The position numbers and the translations under genes are program-made. The notes beneath the pieces were generated by a model that was not told the DNA's origin, did not search any database, and worked only from the letters and a program-made list of their open reading frames with translations. From NCBI RefSeq assembly GCF_050314555.1, contig NZ_JBNPNH010000004.1, positions 124,001-188,000 on the forward strand: DNA of 64,000 nucleotides. Reading direction: 5' to 3'. Origin of the DNA: Spyradosoma sp004558035. GTDB taxonomy: Bacteria > Verrucomicrobiota > Verrucomicrobiia > Opitutales > UBA953. Below are positions 53,901 to 59,831 of this stretch, in pieces (position 1 is the first letter of the stretch; every line of letters starts with the position of its first letter).

Positions 53901-54114
53901 TCGCGGCTTCGGTGAAGGTGACGACGAGGATTTCGCGCGCGCGCGGCGGCTCGGCGACGCGCGGCGGCGGCTCCGCGGACTCGGGCGCGTAAAACGCGTG
54001 CCCGCGCAGCAGCGCGAGATAGATTTCGGCGATGGTGAAGGTCTTGCCCGTTCCCGCGGAGGCTTCGATGAGCCCCGGGCGCGTGAGGGCGAGCTGCGGC
54101 GCGGTCGAGGACAT
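50914..54114 (-). CDS. recB: Exodeoxyribonuclease V beta subunit (RecB, 1,066 aa)
   Basis: 3'-5' helicase and nuclease subunit of RecBCD. The UvrD-like core has Walker A LIEASAGTGKTFTIAEIYLA, motif II ALVDEFQDTDPVQWEIFERV, motif III PKQAIYEFRGGDVFTYRAA and the C-terminal LVTMHKSKGLEYDFVFLPGL and AYVALTRAR. A PD-(D/E)XK nuclease ends the protein: GTFVHAIFEKLD, then YIDLVARVGDAYFIADWKTN with the D-x-K catalytic residues. It is about 100 residues shorter than E. coli RecB. No recC lies beside it; trxA is upstream. Confidence 0.93.
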   Translation of the reverse strand: MSSTAPQLALTRPGLIEASAGTGKTFTIAEIYLALLRGHAFYAPESAEPPPRVAEPPRAREILVVTFTEAATAELSARLRARVRKALDEPAAERVPVSAAERVALRLADAEFDEAAVSTIHGFCMRMLRDFCVECGLPPGLKPVEEDGDAIRRFAARLLRRRRLAGDADFARVSVDEAAELLSLFAKNPETPFDASLAAPWKRAFLEEGLAAWRERRVSGDSLSFDDVLLRLRDALRENPALADKIARRFKVALVDEFQDTDPVQWEIFERVFVRKKRPFFVVGDPKQAIYEFRGGDVFTYRAARERIESESAGNALTLGTNWRSTPEAIAAFNELFAFDARIGDFKGARVGGHLEFQETRPPADKGETTGAPAAFLRVGFPGNGETARTAVRRRLVEDVRALVLGQGVPARSVAVLVGKNSEAETLREALVRAGVPAVTTSKSAVFETREAADVRAVLEAMLAPADEAAVRRAATTQFFGKTFYADLTPGAENADGLARLREALFECGKLWERRGVFEAFSRLADAYAFAETLAKLENAAARLTNARHVLELLQSGESRENLAPRALFERVFGAGASFGDATETALRAGGDEEAVRLVTMHKSKGLEYDFVFLPGLWDRPLLVRDSKRRRKYVRAESADGAKLLLRPEDGNSRTAAARENAKRFQRAEIEANALNESCVAYVALTRARFAAVVYHAQATSYNAPAESYMRRLLVAAGLITPENAIAPAADALPHWRALDEAEPLQRLPFEPRAEEAPKSRAFDAETARGNALKIDDAWGVYSFSGLVGGHDENARDETDAERFADAETPAADEVFPAPPHCDLPAGTHFGTFVHAIFEKLDFRSRGNLDALVEENKGAFPEWRDDAATRGKFAGMFDATLRLPFGPAGIRLEQIDVARDALREVEFFFRLRRTEDLYSKLHDVFSRWGGIYARTAETHWARRARGALDADGFMHGYIDLVARVGDAYFIADWKTNRVMEKGAKFMTRRNLEDEIVESGYALQWAIYAIALRRLLRETRGGNGGARLAGVAYFFVRWNAVHFDDSLDDARLDELEAALALEGGVKA

Positions 54115-54156
54115 GAGAGGAGAGTTTTTCGTGAGTCAGGAGAAGGACGGAAACGC

Positions 54157-54190
54157 GAAAGAGAGACGGCATCGCTGCCGCCTCTCTTTC
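54157..54190 (-). terminator. Hairpin after trxA, possible terminator
   Basis: A 9-bp stem (GAAAGAGAG with CTCTCTTTC) plus an inner GGCA/TGCC stem lies between trxA and recB. No long T-run follows, so it may be an mRNA end-stabilising or attenuating structure. Confidence 0.5.
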
Positions 54191-54215
54191 GGATCGCGTT
54201 CGGCGGAACGCCGCG

Positions 54216-54533
54216 TCATTTCAGCGCGGCGAGCAGCGTGCCTTTCTGCTGGACGCCGACGAACTTCTGCGCGACTTCGCCGTTGCGGAAAATCAGCACC
54301 GTCGGGATGTTCTGAATCCCGAAGCGCGCGGCGATTTCCATCGATTCGTCGATGTTGACCTTGCAGATCTTCGCGTTCCCGCCGACCTCGTCGGCGATCT
54401 GGTCGATCGTCGGACCGAGCGCCTTGCACGGCCCGCACCAGGGAGCCCAGAAATCCACGAGCACGGGAACGTCCGCGGCGATCGCGGCGTCGAACGTGTC
54501 GTTGTCCAATTCGTTTACGTAAGGAGATGCCAT
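54216..54533 (-). CDS. trxA: Thioredoxin (TrxA, 105 aa)
   Basis: General disulfide reductant. Full-length thioredoxin fold with the active site FWAPWCGPCKAL (residues about 28-39), the cis-Pro loop IQNIPTVLIFRNGEV and the FVGVQQKGTL helix. No signal peptide, so it is cytoplasmic. It can serve the ArsC reductase encoded nearby. It lies 101 bp upstream of recB, with a hairpin between. Confidence 0.97.
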   Translation of the reverse strand: MASPYVNELDNDTFDAAIAADVPVLVDFWAPWCGPCKALGPTIDQIADEVGGNAKICKVNIDESMEIAARFGIQNIPTVLIFRNGEVAQKFVGVQQKGTLLAALK

Positions 54534-54562
54534 AGTGAAAATAAAGCGTCGCCGAAGCGGAA

Positions 54563-54805
54563 TTATTTGTATTCGCGCGCCATGAACTCGAGCAGCATCA
54601 GCACGAGACCGGCGGCGGCGGCGAGGAAGAAGATCACGTCCACGGCGGCGGCGAGCTTGCCGACCGAATTCGGCGAATCGGCGCCGGGCACCGCGGGAGC
54701 CTGAATCGGCGTGGACGCGGAAGCCGGACGCACGGCGACCGGCGGACGAACGAGCTGCGGACGAGCCGCGGAAGGCGGCGGGGGAGGAGGAAGGGGTGAT
54801 GCCAT
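54563..54805 (-). CDS. Small proline-rich one-TM membrane protein (80 aa)
   Basis: The N-terminal half is Pro/Ala/Val-rich (PLPPPPPPSAARP and VRPPVAVRPA segments). It is followed by a transmembrane helix at about residues 54-75 (AAAVDVIFFLAAAAGLVLML) and a short charged end (EFMAREYK). The ATG at 54805 was chosen; earlier in-frame starts lie in the repeat-bearing spacer. It is 29 bp upstream of trxA on the same strand. I do not recognise the family. Confidence 0.55.
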   Translation of the reverse strand: MASPLPPPPPPSAARPQLVRPPVAVRPASASTPIQAPAVPGADSPNSVGKLAAAVDVIFFLAAAAGLVLMLLEFMAREYK

Positions 54806-54941
54806 GACTTTTCTTGTTGAGGGTTTAACGTGAATTCGTGCGGAAAATCTTACCCTTTTGCCCGCGGGAGAAAAGCACAAAATGCGCGCGGGAACGGCGT
54901 GCCCGTTTTCTTTCGCTCTCCGCTCCATCGCGTCCTGCCGG

Positions 54942-55042
54942 CGAAATTTCCGCTGGCGAATTCCGAGGGCAAGCGGGACGCTTACCCTCCGTTCCCGCGA
55001 ATCTCCGTTCCGTTGTTTCTCCGTTCCTCTGTGTTAAAAAAG
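54942..55042 (-). repeat. About 100-bp repeat, copy 2
   Basis: Inverse copy of 45852-45956: read on the minus strand it gives AACACAGAGGAACGGAGAAA, CGCGGGAACGGAGGG, AAGCGTCCCGCTTGCCCTCG and GGAATT ... GCGGAAATTTC in the same order. Confidence 0.75.
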
Positions 55043-55073
55043 CTTAAAGCTTAAGGGTTAAAGCTTAAAGGGA
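55037..55073. repeat. TTAAAG/CTTAAG tract
   Basis: Tandem words of the type AAGCTTAAAGCTTAAGGG, ending at GGGAAGTTCCC. Related to tracts at 28720 and 39101. Confidence 0.6.
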
Positions 55074-55118
55074 AGTTCCCGCGGACGGCTTCCCGGGGGC
55101 AAGCGCGAGGCTTTCGCG

Positions 55119-55142
55119 TTGACATTTTGACAGACGTCAAAA
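55119..55142 (+). promoter_or_regulatory. Promoter/operator of the arsR-like gene
   Basis: TTGACA (55119-55124) is a perfect -35. Directly behind it is an inverted repeat TTTTGAC-4-GTCAAAA (55125-55142). This fits autoregulation by an ArsR dimer. The -10 is weak. Confidence 0.5.
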
Positions 55143-55477
55143 TGATTGAAGGCATGACGGAGACGACGAAGAAGAAGACCGCGAAGAAACCACTGCCGGA
55201 GCGCGACGCCGAACGGCTCGCCGCCGTGTTCAAGGCGCTCGGGCATCCCGTGCGCGTGAAGATCGTCGCGGCGGCGACGGCGCGGGAACGCTGCGTCTGC
55301 GAGCTGCAGGAAATCGCCGGACGCGACATTTCCACGGTCTCGTCTCACCTGAACCTGCTGAAGAACGCCGGCATTCTCGTCTGCGAGCAGCGCGGCAGAC
55401 AAGTCTTCTACTCGCTCGCGTGCCCGTGCCTCGCGGAAGTCTTCGCCTGCGTGCTCGCGGGCGGAAAACGCGCGTGA
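55142..55477 (+). CDS. arsR: ArsR/SmtB-family transcriptional repressor (111 aa)
   Basis: Metal(loid)-sensing winged-helix repressor. The helical core is AERLAAVFKALGHPVRVKIV, then CVCELQEIAGRDISTVSSHL with the recognition helix STVSSHLNLLKNAGI, then the wing LVCEQRGRQVFYSL. CVCEL carries the paired cysteines often used for As(III) binding in ArsR. A C-terminal CPC could add ligands. The start is uncertain: ATG 55142, ATG 55154 or TTG 55127. It heads an operon-like run with a redox protein, arsC and arsP. Confidence 0.85.
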   Translation: MIEGMTETTKKKTAKKPLPERDAERLAAVFKALGHPVRVKIVAAATARERCVCELQEIAGRDISTVSSHLNLLKNAGILVCEQRGRQVFYSLACPCLAEVFACVLAGGKRA

Positions 55478-55487
55478 GCGTTTTTTT
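55467..55487 (+). terminator. Small terminator-like hairpin at the end of arsR
   Basis: AACGC / GCGTT with a 6-nt loop overlapping the arsR stop, followed by a T-run to 55487. With a new promoter behind it, it suggests partial uncoupling of arsR from the downstream genes. Confidence 0.45.
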
Positions 55488-55489
55488 CT

Positions 55490-55520
55490 TTGACAATATT
55501 TTGATATTCTTAAAAATATA
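55490..55520 (+). promoter_or_regulatory. AT-rich promoter and ArsR-type operator before the thioredoxin-like gene
   Basis: TTGACA (55490-55495) is followed by an inverted repeat ATATTTT (55496-55502) and AAAATAT (55513-55519), with AATATA (55515-55520) as a likely -10. ArsR/SmtB operators are typically AT-rich inverted repeats in this position, so repression by the upstream gene product is likely. Confidence 0.55.
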
Positions 55521-55526
55521 AAAATT

Positions 55527-56015
55527 ATGAAGGACGTAATCACGATCTACGGAAGCGGCTGCGCGAAGTGCGCCGCGCTGGCGGAAACGACGCGCGAGGC
55601 GCTCGCGGAAATCGGTTCGAAGGCGGAAGTCGTCAAGGAGACCGACTTCGCGAAAATCGCGGCGGCGGGAATCGCGCGCACGCCCGCGCTCGCCGTGAAC
55701 GGGAAACTGCTGTTTTCCGGGAAGGCGCCGGACAGGGAAACGCTGAAGGAGCTTCTGGCGGAACGCGTTTCCGACGCGCGCGGGAACGCCGCGGGCGCGT
55801 CGTGCGCGTGCGGCGGCGGGTGCTGTTGCGGAGGCGGCGCGAAGAATCCGCCGAAGAAGACGCTGCGGCGGCTGGTCGTCTGGGCGGTCGTCCTGCTCGC
55901 GCTGATCGCCGCCGTCCGCCTGTGGAACCGCGCCTCGCAGGGCGACGCGGACGTTCCCGCGCAGCCCGCCGCCGAGCAGCCCGCCGACGCGCGGAATCCG
56001 GCGCCGCGCTGCTGA
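55527..56015 (+). CDS. Membrane-anchored small thioredoxin-like protein with Cys/Gly cluster (162 aa)
   Basis: Residues 1-80 are a compact thioredoxin-like domain of the redox-active disulfide type: ITIYGSGCAKCAALAETTRE with a CxxC pair (Cys-Ala-Lys-Cys, about residues 12-15), then GIARTPALAVNGKLLFSGKA with the cis-Pro. Next is an unusual cluster of six cysteines among glycines (CACGGGCCCGGG, about 93-104). A transmembrane helix follows (about 113-130, LVVWAVVLLALIAAVRLW), then an Ala/Pro tail ending in Cys. The domain would lie on the cytoplasmic side. Between arsR and arsC it probably supplies electrons or binds thiophilic metal; both are inferred. Confidence 0.75.
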   Translation: MKDVITIYGSGCAKCAALAETTREALAEIGSKAEVVKETDFAKIAAAGIARTPALAVNGKLLFSGKAPDRETLKELLAERVSDARGNAAGASCACGGGCCCGGGAKNPPKKTLRRLVVWAVVLLALIAAVRLWNRASQGDADVPAQPAAEQPADARNPAPRC

Positions 56016-56027
56016 TTTTCTGAAATC

Positions 56028-56468
56028 ATGAAAAACGAAGAACGAAAACCCGCGGTGCGCAGGACGCTGCTCTTTCTCTGCACGGGAAATTCCTGCCGCT
56101 CGCAGATGGCGGAGGCGTTCGCGCGGCGGCGCTTCCCGGACGCCGACGTGTTTTCCGCCGGCATCGAAGCGCACGGGCTGAATCCGCGCATGCTCGCCGT
56201 CATGCGGGAACGCGGATTTTCGATGGACGGGCACCGCTCGAAGACGCTCGCGGAACTGCCCGCGAGAACGCGCTGGGATCTGCTCGTCACCGTCTGCGGG
56301 AACGCCGAGAAATCCTGCCCGACGCTTCCCGCCGAGCGCCGAGCGCACGCGCCGTTCGACGACCCGCCCGCGCTCGCGAAAACGCTGCCGCCCGGCGCGG
56401 ACGCGCTCGCCGTCTATCGCCGCGTGCGCGACGAGATCGAGGCTTTCGTGGAAAGGCTTGAGCCGTGA
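56028..56468 (+). CDS. arsC: Arsenate reductase, low-MW phosphatase type (ArsC, 146 aa)
   Basis: Reduces As(V) to As(III) with thioredoxin. The P-loop LFLCTGNSCRSQMAEAFARR carries the nucleophilic Cys and Arg. The redox cysteines are in VTVCGNAEKSCPTLP, spaced like Cys82 and Cys89 of the B. subtilis/S. aureus enzymes. FSAGIEAHGLNPRMLAVM and the acid loop around FDDPPALA are typical. The related protein-tyrosine phosphatases lack the CGNAxxxCP pair. The stop overlaps the permease start by 4 bp (GTGA). Confidence 0.93.
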   Translation: MKNEERKPAVRRTLLFLCTGNSCRSQMAEAFARRRFPDADVFSAGIEAHGLNPRMLAVMRERGFSMDGHRSKTLAELPARTRWDLLVTVCGNAEKSCPTLPAERRAHAPFDDPPALAKTLPPGADALAVYRRVRDEIEAFVERLEP

Positions 56469-57445
56469 TCCGGGATTTCGCGGACCGGTTCGTTCACGAC
56501 GTGCTGCTCTTTCCCGCGGGAACGCGGCTCGGCGACGCCGTGAATTTTTTCGTGTACGACACGCTGAAGATTCTCGCGCTGCTCTACGTCGTCAGTTTTC
56601 TGATGGGCGTCGTGAACGCGTTTTTCCCGATCGCGCGGGTGCGGAAATTTCTGGCGGAGCGCGAGCTGTTCGGCGCGCAGTATCTGCTCGCCGCGCTGTT
56701 CGGAGCGCTGACGCCGTTCTGCTCGTGCTCGTCCGTGCCGCTGTTCATCGGCTTCGTGCGCGGCGGGATTCCTCTGGGCGTGACGTTCGCGTTTCTGATC
56801 ACGTCGCCGCTGGTCAACGAAATCGCCGTCGCGATGTTTCTCGGCGCGTTCGGCGTGAAGGCGACGCTGATTTACGCCGTTTCGGGAACGCTGCTCGGCG
56901 CCGTCGGCGGCTGGGCGCTCGGGAAAATGCGGCTGGAAAAACGGCTTACGCCGTGGGCGCGGGCGGCGACGGCCGTCGGCGGGAACGACGCTCCCGCGGC
57001 GGCGGACGCGGAGCCGGGCGCGCGCGCGCCGTTTCTCCGGCGCGTTCCCGCGATCGCACGCGACGCGCACGGAATCGTCGTCGGCGTGCTGCCCTACGTG
57101 CTCGCGGGCATCGCGGTCGGCGCGGGCGTGCACGGCTTCGTGCCGGCGGGATTTTTCGAAGACGCGCTGCGCGGCGGCGACGCGTGGAGCGTTCCCGCGG
57201 CGGTGCTCGTCGCGGTGCCGATGTACGCGAACGCGGCGGCGGTCGTTCCCGTGATCCAGGTCTTCGTCGCGAAGGGTGTTCCGCTCGGCACGGCGATCGC
57301 GTTCATGATGGCGACGGTCGGCCTGTCGCTCCCGGAGGCGATTCTGCTGAAAAGGGCGATGACGCTGAAGCTCCTCGGCGTCTTCTTCGGCACGGTCGCG
57401 GTCTTCATCGTCGCCCTCGGCTTCTTCTTCAACGCCGTGCTGTGA
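56465..57445 (+). CDS. arsP: ArsP-type permease (DUF318 family, 326 aa)
   Basis: Inner-membrane efflux permease with about eight transmembrane helices in two halves. The family motif TPFCSCSSVPLFIGFVRGG with closely spaced cysteines is in the first half, followed by FAFLITSPLVNEIAVAMFLG. The second half has AVPMYANAAAVVPVIQVFVA and GTAIAFMMATVGLSLPEAIL. Family members export trivalent organoarsenicals; some act on other metal(loid)s. The start is GTG at 56465, overlapping the arsC stop. A loop around residues 165-190 joins the halves. Confidence 0.88.
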   Translation: MIRDFADRFVHDVLLFPAGTRLGDAVNFFVYDTLKILALLYVVSFLMGVVNAFFPIARVRKFLAERELFGAQYLLAALFGALTPFCSCSSVPLFIGFVRGGIPLGVTFAFLITSPLVNEIAVAMFLGAFGVKATLIYAVSGTLLGAVGGWALGKMRLEKRLTPWARAATAVGGNDAPAAADAEPGARAPFLRRVPAIARDAHGIVVGVLPYVLAGIAVGAGVHGFVPAGFFEDALRGGDAWSVPAAVLVAVPMYANAAAVVPVIQVFVAKGVPLGTAIAFMMATVGLSLPEAILLKRAMTLKLLGVFFGTVAVFIVALGFFFNAVL

Positions 57446-57531
57446 GCCCGCGAAACCGAACAGGAATTCCGGGAAAAATTCGCCGAAGAAGAAAATCGAC
57501 TTTTCGGGCGGAGCGTGAATGCTTTCCGCTC

Positions 57532-58587
57532 ATGAGAGATTTTCCGACGAGCGAGGCGCGCCTGCGCGGTTTCCGCGAAGCCCTGCGGGGCTGGTTTCTG
57601 CGGGAACGCCGCGACATGCCGTGGCGGCGCGAGCGCTCCGTCTATCGCACCGTCGTCTCCGAATTCATGCTCCAGCAGACGCAGGTGGACACCGTGCGGC
57701 CGTATTTCGAAAACTGGGTCGCGAAATGGCCCGATTTCGCGACGCTCGCCGCCGCGGACGAAGCCGACGTGCTCCGCGCCTGGGAAGGGCTCGGCTACTA
57801 TTCCCGCGCGCGGAATCTGCACGCGCTCGCGAAGGAGATCGCCGCGCGCGGCGGCGCCGTTCCCGCGGACGCCGACGGCTGGCGCGCCTTCCGCGGAGTC
57901 GGCGCCTACACCGCCGCCGCGATCGCGAGCATCGCCCAGGGCGTTCCCGCCGCCGTGACGGACGGCAACGTCGTGCGCATTCTCGCGCGGCTTTCCGCCG
58001 ACGAAACCGAGTTCAGGGACGGCGGCGCCGCCGTGAAGCGTTTCGCGCCCGAGGCGGAAAAGCTCCTCGATCCCGCGCGCCCCGGCGACCACAACGAGGC
58101 GATGATGGAGCTCGGCGCGACCATGTGCACGAAGCGCAATCCGCGCTGCCTGCTCTGCCCCGTCGCCGCGTTCTGCGACGGCAGGGCGCTCGGCGAGGGC
58201 GTCGCGGCGCTCCCGCGCTTCGCCGCGCGCGCGACGAAGAAGGTGGACGTCGAACGCGCGTTCGCGCGCTTCGCGGACGGCTCCGTGCTCCTCGCGAAGC
58301 CGCACGCCTCGGCGCGCCGCCTGCGCGAGCTTTTCGAGCTGCCGCTCTGGAGCGACGTCTTTCCGGACGCGTCCCCGCGCGCCGCGGACCTGCTGTTGGA
58401 GGGGAAGCGCGGCATCGCGTCCGAGAGCATCCGCGAGCGCATCTACGCGGGCGCGCCGCCGAAGGATTTCGCCGAGAAAAAGACGCTCTCGGGCGCGGCG
58501 CTCTTCCGCGTTCCCGCGGGCGAGCTCGAAAAAATCACGCTCTCCGGCCCGCACCGCAAATGGCTCCGCGCAATCCGCGGACGCTGA
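57532..58587 (+). CDS. mutY: A/G-specific adenine glycosylase (MutY, 351 aa)
   Basis: Removes adenine mispaired with 8-oxoguanine. The glycosylase core contains MPWRRERSVYRTVVSEFMLQ, QTQVDTVRPYFENWVAKWPD, the helix-hairpin-helix FRGVGAYTAAAIASIAQG with the catalytic Asp in VTDGNVVRILARLSA. The [4Fe-4S] site is C-x6-C-x2-C-x5-C (CTKRNPRCLLCPVAAFC). The C-terminal NUDIX-like 8-oxoG-recognition domain follows (about 230-345) but is diverged. The ATG at 57532 fits the family start. It follows the arsenic operon by 86 bp. Confidence 0.93.
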   Translation: MRDFPTSEARLRGFREALRGWFLRERRDMPWRRERSVYRTVVSEFMLQQTQVDTVRPYFENWVAKWPDFATLAAADEADVLRAWEGLGYYSRARNLHALAKEIAARGGAVPADADGWRAFRGVGAYTAAAIASIAQGVPAAVTDGNVVRILARLSADETEFRDGGAAVKRFAPEAEKLLDPARPGDHNEAMMELGATMCTKRNPRCLLCPVAAFCDGRALGEGVAALPRFAARATKKVDVERAFARFADGSVLLAKPHASARRLRELFELPLWSDVFPDASPRAADLLLEGKRGIASESIRERIYAGAPPKDFAEKKTLSGAALFRVPAGELEKITLSGPHRKWLRAIRGR

Positions 58588-58655
58588 ACGGCGCTTCGCC
58601 GGAAAATTTCCGGAACCCTCGCGGCGGGAACGCCTTTTCGGAGCTCCGCGCGCGT

Positions 58656-58709
58656 CTAACGAAAAACTAACGAAACGCCAACACGGCGCGAACGCGGCGC
58701 GCGTATGCT
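58656..58709 (+). promoter_or_regulatory. Pho-box-like direct repeats and -10 upstream of pstS
   Basis: Four tandem 11-nt units: CTAACGAAAAA (58656), CTAACGAAACG (58667), CCAACACGGCG (58678) and CGAACGCGGCG (58689). The 11-nt phasing is that of PhoB boxes (7-bp repeats with 4-bp spacers). TATGCT at 58704-58709 is a suitable -10. No clear -35 is present, as expected of an activated promoter. Confidence 0.6.
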
Positions 58710-58731
58710 GTGGGAACTTTCTTAAAAAGCT

Positions 58732-59733
58732 ATGATCAAAGAAATACTCACAAGCACAATCGCGACCGTCGCGGCGGTCATCGCCCTCAACGCGGAAGAA
58801 ACGCTCAACGGCGCGGGAGCGTCGTTCCCGGCGCCCGTGTACCAGGCGTGGACCTACGCGTATTCGCAGTCGCAGGACAAGACGAAAGTCAACTACCAGA
58901 GCATCGGCTCGGGCTCGGGCATCAAGCAGATCGCCGCGGGAACGATCGATTTCGCGGGAACGGACAGCCCGCTCTCGGCTGACGAACAGGCGGAATCCGG
59001 CCTGATTCAGTTCCCGATGCTGACGGGCGGCGTCGTGGTCGTCGTCAACGTCCCCGGCGTGGCGAACAACGCGCTGAAGCTTGACCAGAGCACGCTCGCG
59101 GACATCTTCCTCGGGAAGATCACCACGTGGAACGATCCCGCGATCGTCGCGCTGAATCCGGGCCTGAAGCTCCCGGCGCTGAAGATCACGGTCGTGCGCC
59201 GTTCCGACGCTTCGGGAACGACGTTCATCTTCACGAACTACCTTTCGAAGATCTCCGGCGAATGGAAGGAAAAGGTCGGCGAAGGCAAGTCCGTGAACTG
59301 GCCGACGGGTCTCGGCGGGCAGAAGAACACGGGCGTCTGCGGCGCGGTCGCCAAGACGCGCGGCGCGGTCGGCTACACGGAATTCACCTACGCGACCAAG
59401 GCGAACCTCGCCTGCGTCACGCTGAAGAACAAGGCCGGCAAGTTCGTCGAAGCCTCTCCGTCCTCCTTCGTCGCCTCTTCCGCCGAAGCGGACTGGAAGA
59501 ACGCGCCGGGCTACTACATGGAGCTCACCGACGCCGCGGGCGAAAACGCCTGGCCGATCACGGCGGTCACCTACATCCTGTTCCGCAAGGACGCTTCCGA
59601 GGAAAAGAAGAGCGCGCTGAAGGACTACTTCAACTGGTGCTTCACGACGGGAAGCGCCGCGGCGACGAAGCTCGACTACGTGCCGCTGCCGCAGAACGTC
59701 GTCTCGCTCATCAACGAAACGGCTCTGAAATAA
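58732..59733 (+). CDS. pstS: Phosphate ABC transporter substrate-binding protein (PstS, 333 aa)
   Basis: Periplasmic phosphate receptor of the PstSCAB importer. A signal peptide (first about 21 residues, ending LNAEE) precedes LNGAGASFPAPVYQAWTYAY. The phosphate ligands are in SIGSGSGIKQIAAGTIDFAG, then TDSPLS. VVRRSDASGTTFIFTNYLS and GAVGYTEFTYA complete the family pattern. It lies behind a Pho-box-like array and ends in a strong terminator, so it is monocistronic; pstCAB are not in the window. Confidence 0.95.
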   Translation: MIKEILTSTIATVAAVIALNAEETLNGAGASFPAPVYQAWTYAYSQSQDKTKVNYQSIGSGSGIKQIAAGTIDFAGTDSPLSADEQAESGLIQFPMLTGGVVVVVNVPGVANNALKLDQSTLADIFLGKITTWNDPAIVALNPGLKLPALKITVVRRSDASGTTFIFTNYLSKISGEWKEKVGEGKSVNWPTGLGGQKNTGVCGAVAKTRGAVGYTEFTYATKANLACVTLKNKAGKFVEASPSSFVASSAEADWKNAPGYYMELTDAAGENAWPITAVTYILFRKDASEEKKSALKDYFNWCFTTGSAAATKLDYVPLPQNVVSLINETALK

Positions 59734-59758
59734 GCGTTCCCGCGAGGGAATCCGAGAG

Positions 59759-59790
59759 CGCTCCCGCCTTCCGCGCGGGAGCGTTTTTTT
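59759..59790 (+). terminator. Rho-independent terminator of pstS
   Basis: A perfect 9-bp stem (CGCTCCCGC with GCGGGAGCG), 7-nt loop, then seven T (59784-59790). Confidence 0.9.
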
Positions 59791-59831
59791 CGCTCCGCCG
59801 AAGCTCCGCGCGGAAATTCCGTATCCGGATT

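Larger units (their letters stand above)
54806..55118. other. Spacer with repeats before the arsenic operon
   Basis: No gene is evident. It holds the second copy of the roughly 100-bp repeat, a TTAAG-rich tract, and GGGGGCAAGCGCGAGG, a fragment of the same GGGCAAGCG word (55095-55110). Confidence 0.6.

Noticed and set aside
51610..54315. A 901-codon plus-strand frame opposite recB
   Set aside because: Antisense of a well-defined RecB; no domain in the translation.
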